Source: Streptomyces xylophagus
GTDB taxonomy: Bacteria; Actinomycetota; Actinomycetes; Streptomycetales; Streptomycetaceae
Assembly (NCBI RefSeq): GCF_000716435.1
Contig: NZ_JNWO01000003.1
Span: 62,001-126,000, forward strand
Direction of reading: 5' to 3'
Length of the DNA: 64,000 bases
Position numbers and translations under genes: made by a program. The notes under the pieces were generated by a model. That model was given only the letters and a program-made list of their open reading frames with translations. It ran no database searches and was not told where the DNA came from. Positions 61,023 through 64,000 of the stretch are shown here, one piece after another; position 1 is the stretch's first letter, and each line of letters opens with the position of its first letter.

Positions 61023-61493
61023 TCAGGAAACCGGCAGGATTTTCTCCGCGGGTTCGTCCCCGGCCCCTTCGGCATGATCGAGGGCAGCGGTGAGCCGGGC
61101 GAGCAGCCGTACGAGATCGCCGTGGTCGTCCATCGCGTCGAGCAGCCGGGTCTGGTCGGTGAGGAGGCGGTGGGCCGCGCGCTCGTGGAGGGTGCGGCCC
61201 CGGGCCGTGAGGTGGAGCAGGACGCGGCGGCGGTCGGCCCGGTCGGGGCGGCGGTAGACCAGGTTGTCGGCGACCATCCGGTCGACCAGCTTGGTCAGGC
61301 TCGGCGCGGGCATCAGGACCTGGTCGGCGATCTCGGTCATCGGGTGACCCTTGCCGTCCGCGATGACCGACAGGACGCGCCACTGCTCCACCGAGCAGTC
61401 CTCCTCGGCCAGTACGAGGGCCATGCGCAGGCCCATCCGCCGCTCGGCGTGACTCAGCAGGTGGGCGAGGCCCGGCGACGGTACGGACGACAT
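61023..61493 (-). CDS. MarR family transcriptional regulator
   Basis: 156 residues. The winged HTH is about 30-105 (CSVEQWRVLSVIADGKGHPMTEIADQVLMPAPSLTKLVDRMVADNLVYRRPDRADRRRVLLHLTARGRTL). It is divergent from the AmiC-like gene at 61605 across a 111-bp gap and may control it; no palindrome stands out there. Ligand unknown. Confidence 0.92.
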   Translation of the reverse strand: MSSVPSPGLAHLLSHAERRMGLRMALVLAEEDCSVEQWRVLSVIADGKGHPMTEIADQVLMPAPSLTKLVDRMVADNLVYRRPDRADRRRVLLHLTARGRTLHERAAHRLLTDQTRLLDAMDDHGDLVRLLARLTAALDHAEGAGDEPAEKILPVS

Positions 61494-61604
61494 TGCCGCT
61501 GTCCTTCCGGTAGGTCTACTGTGCGGTTCAGATTACGAGCCTCTGCGAGGGCGCCGGGGCCGGGACCGGTATCCGTGCCCTCATGCCCTCACGGAGGTGG
61601 TCTG

Positions 61605-62687
61605 GTGCATCCCCTGCCGCCCGGGCGGATCGGCGGCCCGGTCAGGACCTTGGTCGTGGCACTGGTCGTACCGCTGCGGGGTCCGGCGGGCGTCTTCGGC
61701 CCGTCCTGCGAACTGGCCGCGCAGCTCGCCGTGGAGGAACTCAACGCCACAGGCGGTGTGTTGGGCCGCGAGGTCCGGCTGATCGTGGTGGACGGCGGCG
61801 CGCCGGCGGAGCAAGTCGCCGCCGAGGTAGAGGTGTTGGTGTCGATGCGAGCCGTCGACGCGGTGGTCGGCTGGCACACCTCGGCGGTACGCAAGGCACT
61901 GGTGCCACGCATCGCGGGCCGGGTGCCGTACGTCTACACCGCGCAGTACGAGGGCGGCGAGCGCACACCGGGCGTGTTCCTCACCGGCGAGACCGACGCG
62001 GCCCAACTCCTGCCCGCCATGCGGCTGTTGACCGAGGAGACCGGCGCGCGGCGCTGGTGCACGGTGGGCAACGACTACGTGTGGCCGCGCGTCACCGCCC
62101 GGGCCGCGCGCCGCTACGCCCGGGACTGCGGCGGCCGGGTGCGCGACGAGGTGTTCGTACCGCTGGGGACGTACGAGTTCGGGCCGGTGCTGCGCCGCGT
62201 CGAGCGCTGCGAGGCGGACGCCGTACTGATGCTGCTCGTCGGGGACGACGCGGCGCGCTTCAACAGGGCGTTCGCCGCCCACGGGTTGCACCAGCGCTGT
62301 CTGCGCCTGAGCACACACATGGACGAGAACATCCTGCTGGCAACCGGCGCGGAGGCCACCGAAGGACTGTGGGCGGCGGCCGGTTACTTCGAGACCCTCG
62401 CCACCGCCGAAAGCCTTGATTTCAGCGGGCGTTACGCGGCCCGGTTCGGTGTGGAGGCGCCCGTCGTGGGCAGCCTCGGCGAGTCGTGTTTCGAAGGCGT
62501 ACGACTGCTCGCGGCACTGGCCGAGCGGGCGCGGTCGCTCGATGTGGGCGCCATGTGCGCGGTGGACGGCACGGTCTCGTACGAGGGCCCGCGAGGTGTA
62601 CTGCGCCTGCACGGCAACCACCTCCACCAACGGCTGTACCTGGCGCGGGCGGACGCCTTCGACTTCGACATCGTCGCCCAACTCTGA
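61605..62687 (+). CDS. AmiC/UrtA-like periplasmic-binding-fold protein, no signal peptide
   Basis: 360 residues of the type I periplasmic-binding fold seen in AmiC, FmdD and UrtA: LVVALVVPLRGPAGVFGPSCELAAQLAVEELNATGGVLGREVRLIVVDG, then VDAVVGWHTSAVRKALVP and VPYVYTAQYEGG, the amide/urea-binding pocket region. It has no signal peptide or lipobox, so it is cytosolic. That argues for a ligand-sensing role as in AmiC, not transport. The GTG at 61605 has GGAGGTGG. A permease gene of the NCS1 family follows 212 bp later, suggesting control of amide or nucleobase-derived nitrogen use. Confidence 0.85.
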   Translation: MHPLPPGRIGGPVRTLVVALVVPLRGPAGVFGPSCELAAQLAVEELNATGGVLGREVRLIVVDGGAPAEQVAAEVEVLVSMRAVDAVVGWHTSAVRKALVPRIAGRVPYVYTAQYEGGERTPGVFLTGETDAAQLLPAMRLLTEETGARRWCTVGNDYVWPRVTARAARRYARDCGGRVRDEVFVPLGTYEFGPVLRRVERCEADAVLMLLVGDDAARFNRAFAAHGLHQRCLRLSTHMDENILLATGAEATEGLWAAAGYFETLATAESLDFSGRYAARFGVEAPVVGSLGESCFEGVRLLAALAERARSLDVGAMCAVDGTVSYEGPRGVLRLHGNHLHQRLYLARADAFDFDIVAQL

Positions 62688-62806
62688 CCTCCCCACCTGC
62701 TGCGATCGAGACTACCTTCCCCCAGGAATAGTTTCCACAGGAAGCATTGATTAAATCTACGCGCGTCGCCAAAAGAATTTTGAAAACTCTCCTATTTAAA
62801 GAACGT

Positions 62807-62822
62807 GAAACGGCCGGGAAAC
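62807..62822 (+). promoter_or_regulatory. GlnR-like box upstream of NCS1 permease
   Basis: GAAAC-6N-GAAAC lies 78 bp before the permease start. The GlnR consensus in Streptomyces is roughly GTnAC-6N-GAAAC, so the first half deviates at one or two bases. The nitrogen-linked setting makes this plausible but not proven. Confidence 0.4.
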
Positions 62823-62899
62823 AATGCGGCGTGACTCTTCCGTCCAACTCCCCCGGGCCGTCCGGGAGATGACCCACACCCGTGGAAGAGGGAAGTGTC

Positions 62900-64000
62900 G
62901 TGACGGAGATCGTCGACAAAGAGGCGCCGGCAACGGCTGCCGGACGGACCTACAACGACTGGGCGCAGAACGACACGTTGGAGGACTACTCGCTGCGCTA
63001 CGCGCCGAAGTCCTTCCGCCGCTGGACCCCGTACGTGGTGGCCACCACCGCTCTCGGCGGCATCGCGTACCTCGCCGACTTCGCCATCGGCGGCTCGATC
63101 GCGATCTCGAACGGCTTCTCCAGCGCCATGGTGGCAATCCTGGCGGCGGCGGTGACGATCTTCCTCACCGGCATCCCGATCTCGTACTACTCGGCCAAGT
63201 ACTCCATCGACATGGACCTGTTGACCCGCGGTGCCGGCTTCGGCTACCTCGGCTCGACCCTCACGTCGGTCATCTACGCCAGCTTCACCTTCATCTTCTT
63301 CGCCCTCGAAGGCTCGATCATGGCCCAGGCCCTGGACCTGGGCCTCCATATCCCCCTGGCCGTCGGCTACTTGATCTGCTCGCTGATCATCCTGCCGCTG
63401 GTGATCTACGGCATGACCGCGCTCTCCAAGATGCAGGTGTGGACGCAGCCGGTGTGGCTGGTGCTGATGGTCGCGCCGTTCGTGTCCATCGCGATCCAGG
63501 AGCCGGGCAAGTTCTCGCAGTTCACGCACTTCGCGGGCAACTCCCCCACCGGTTCCAGCATCAGCATGCTCGGGGTCGGCGCGGGCGCCGGTGTGGCCCT
63601 CTCCCTCATCGCGCAGATCGGTGAGCAGGTCGACTACCTGCGCTTCATGCCCGACAAGACGCCCGAGAACGCCAAGAAGTGGTGGGGCGCGGTGCTCTCC
63701 GCCGGTCCCGGCTGGGTGATCCTCGGCGCGGCCAAGCAGATGGGCGGCGCCTTCCTCGCCTTCTACATCGCCAGCAGCGTCGGCCTGGCCAAGGCCAACG
63801 AGCCCATCCAGCAGTACGTGCACGGCTTCAAGACCTTCGCCGCCCCGGTGGCCCTCGGGCTGGCGACGTTCTTCGTGATCCTCTCCCAGGTGAAGATCAA
63901 CTCGACGAACGCGTACTCCGGTTCACTGTCCTGGTCGAACTTCTTCTCCCGCCTGACACACCGTCACCCGGGCCGCGTGGTCTACATCTTCCTCAACGTC
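62900..64000 (+). CDS. NCS1 family nucleobase:cation symporter (partial, 5' end)
   Basis: 367 codons from a GTG to the right edge, with no stop. NCS1 marks include the N-terminal RTYNDWAQNDTLEDYSLRYAPKSFRRW, then TM helices with TALGGIAYLADFAIGGSI and LLTRGAGFGYLGSTL. At least nine transmembrane segments are visible. This family imports cytosine, allantoin, hydantoins, uracil or related compounds with H+ or Na+. The GTG at 62900 follows a GAGGGAAG site. The preceding AmiC-like sensor and GlnR-like box suggest a nitrogen-scavenging role. The missing C-terminus lies off the window. Confidence 0.9.
   Translation, partial: MTEIVDKEAPATAAGRTYNDWAQNDTLEDYSLRYAPKSFRRWTPYVVATTALGGIAYLADFAIGGSIAISNGFSSAMVAILAAAVTIFLTGIPISYYSAKYSIDMDLLTRGAGFGYLGSTLTSVIYASFTFIFFALEGSIMAQALDLGLHIPLAVGYLICSLIILPLVIYGMTALSKMQVWTQPVWLVLMVAPFVSIAIQEPGKFSQFTHFAGNSPTGSSISMLGVGAGAGVALSLIAQIGEQVDYLRFMPDKTPENAKKWWGAVLSAGPGWVILGAAKQMGGAFLAFYIASSVGLAKANEPIQQYVHGFKTFAAPVALGLATFFVILSQVKINSTNAYSGSLSWSNFFSRLTHRHPGRVVYIFLNV

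Noticed and set aside
1..64000. Mobile element or prophage content
   Set aside because: I saw no transposase, integrase, tRNA-flanked repeats or composition break; gene order looks like ordinary chromosomal accessory operons.

Overview
The window is high-GC actinobacterial DNA, almost certainly from a Streptomyces chromosome. The evidence is the very strong third-position GC bias, rare TTA leucine codons, GTG and TTG starts, a 2-methylisoborneol (2-MIB) locus, a clpP3-clpP4-popR locus, and a streptophobe-type membrane protein. It is densely packed with about 62 protein genes. I saw no rRNA, tRNA, CRISPR array, insertion sequence or prophage. Most loci are small metabolic or transport operons, each beside its own regulator, as expected of an accessory or chromosome-arm region.

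Layout. 1-4.4 kb: 3' end of a squalene/phytoene synthase, a TetR/MFS efflux pair behind a twin palindromic operator, an FAD monooxygenase and a small membrane protein. 4.4-10.4 kb: RNase HI with a Zn-binding-like tail, an SDR, an LtrA-family protein, a SnoaL-like/TetR divergent pair sharing a promoter motif with the SDR, a VOC protein and an alcohol dehydrogenase. 10.6-14.1 kb: the 2-MIB operon, which encodes a family 2B encapsulin-type shell with a cyclic-nucleotide-binding-like domain, the terpene cyclase and the GPP C-methyltransferase. 14.1-18.1 kb: a STAS protein, an OmpR regulator, a hybrid histidine kinase and an SGNH lipoprotein. 18.0-25.9 kb: a six-gene minus-strand operon joining a peptide-type ABC importer, a CocE/S15 hydrolase and a TetR regulator. 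26.1-29.6 kb: a NitT/TauT-like ABC importer split over two divergent transcripts, with a methyltransferase inside.

29.6-34.6 kb: VOC protein, epoxide hydrolase, clpP3-clpP4, popR, a methyltransferase and an anti-sigma ATPase. 34.7-42.3 kb: DUF6777-like protein, streptophobe protein, SnoaL-like protein, then a kinase/SH3-like/FHA-ABC operon resembling PknF-Rv1747. 42.6-49.1 kb: SnoaL-like, AraC/SDR, AKR/LysR, DinB-like, adenosine deaminase and VOC genes. 49.3-57 kb: BlaR/BlaI-type pair with tandem operators, BASS-type transporter, dienelactone hydrolase, PNPOx-like protein, AKR, PI-PLC-like secreted protein and a reductase. 56.9-64 kb: ArsR/AHSA1 pair, aldehyde dehydrogenase, ECF42-type sigma factor with YCII partner, MarR, an AmiC-like binding protein and the start of an NCS1 permease behind a possible GlnR box.

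The most interesting unit is the 2-MIB encapsulin operon, whose cyclase has an unusually short cargo-type N-terminus and a D-N variant of the metal motif. Also notable are a ClpP4 lacking the catalytic histidine, PopR-like boxes at the clpP3P4-popR locus, and three TTA-containing genes that predict bldA control.
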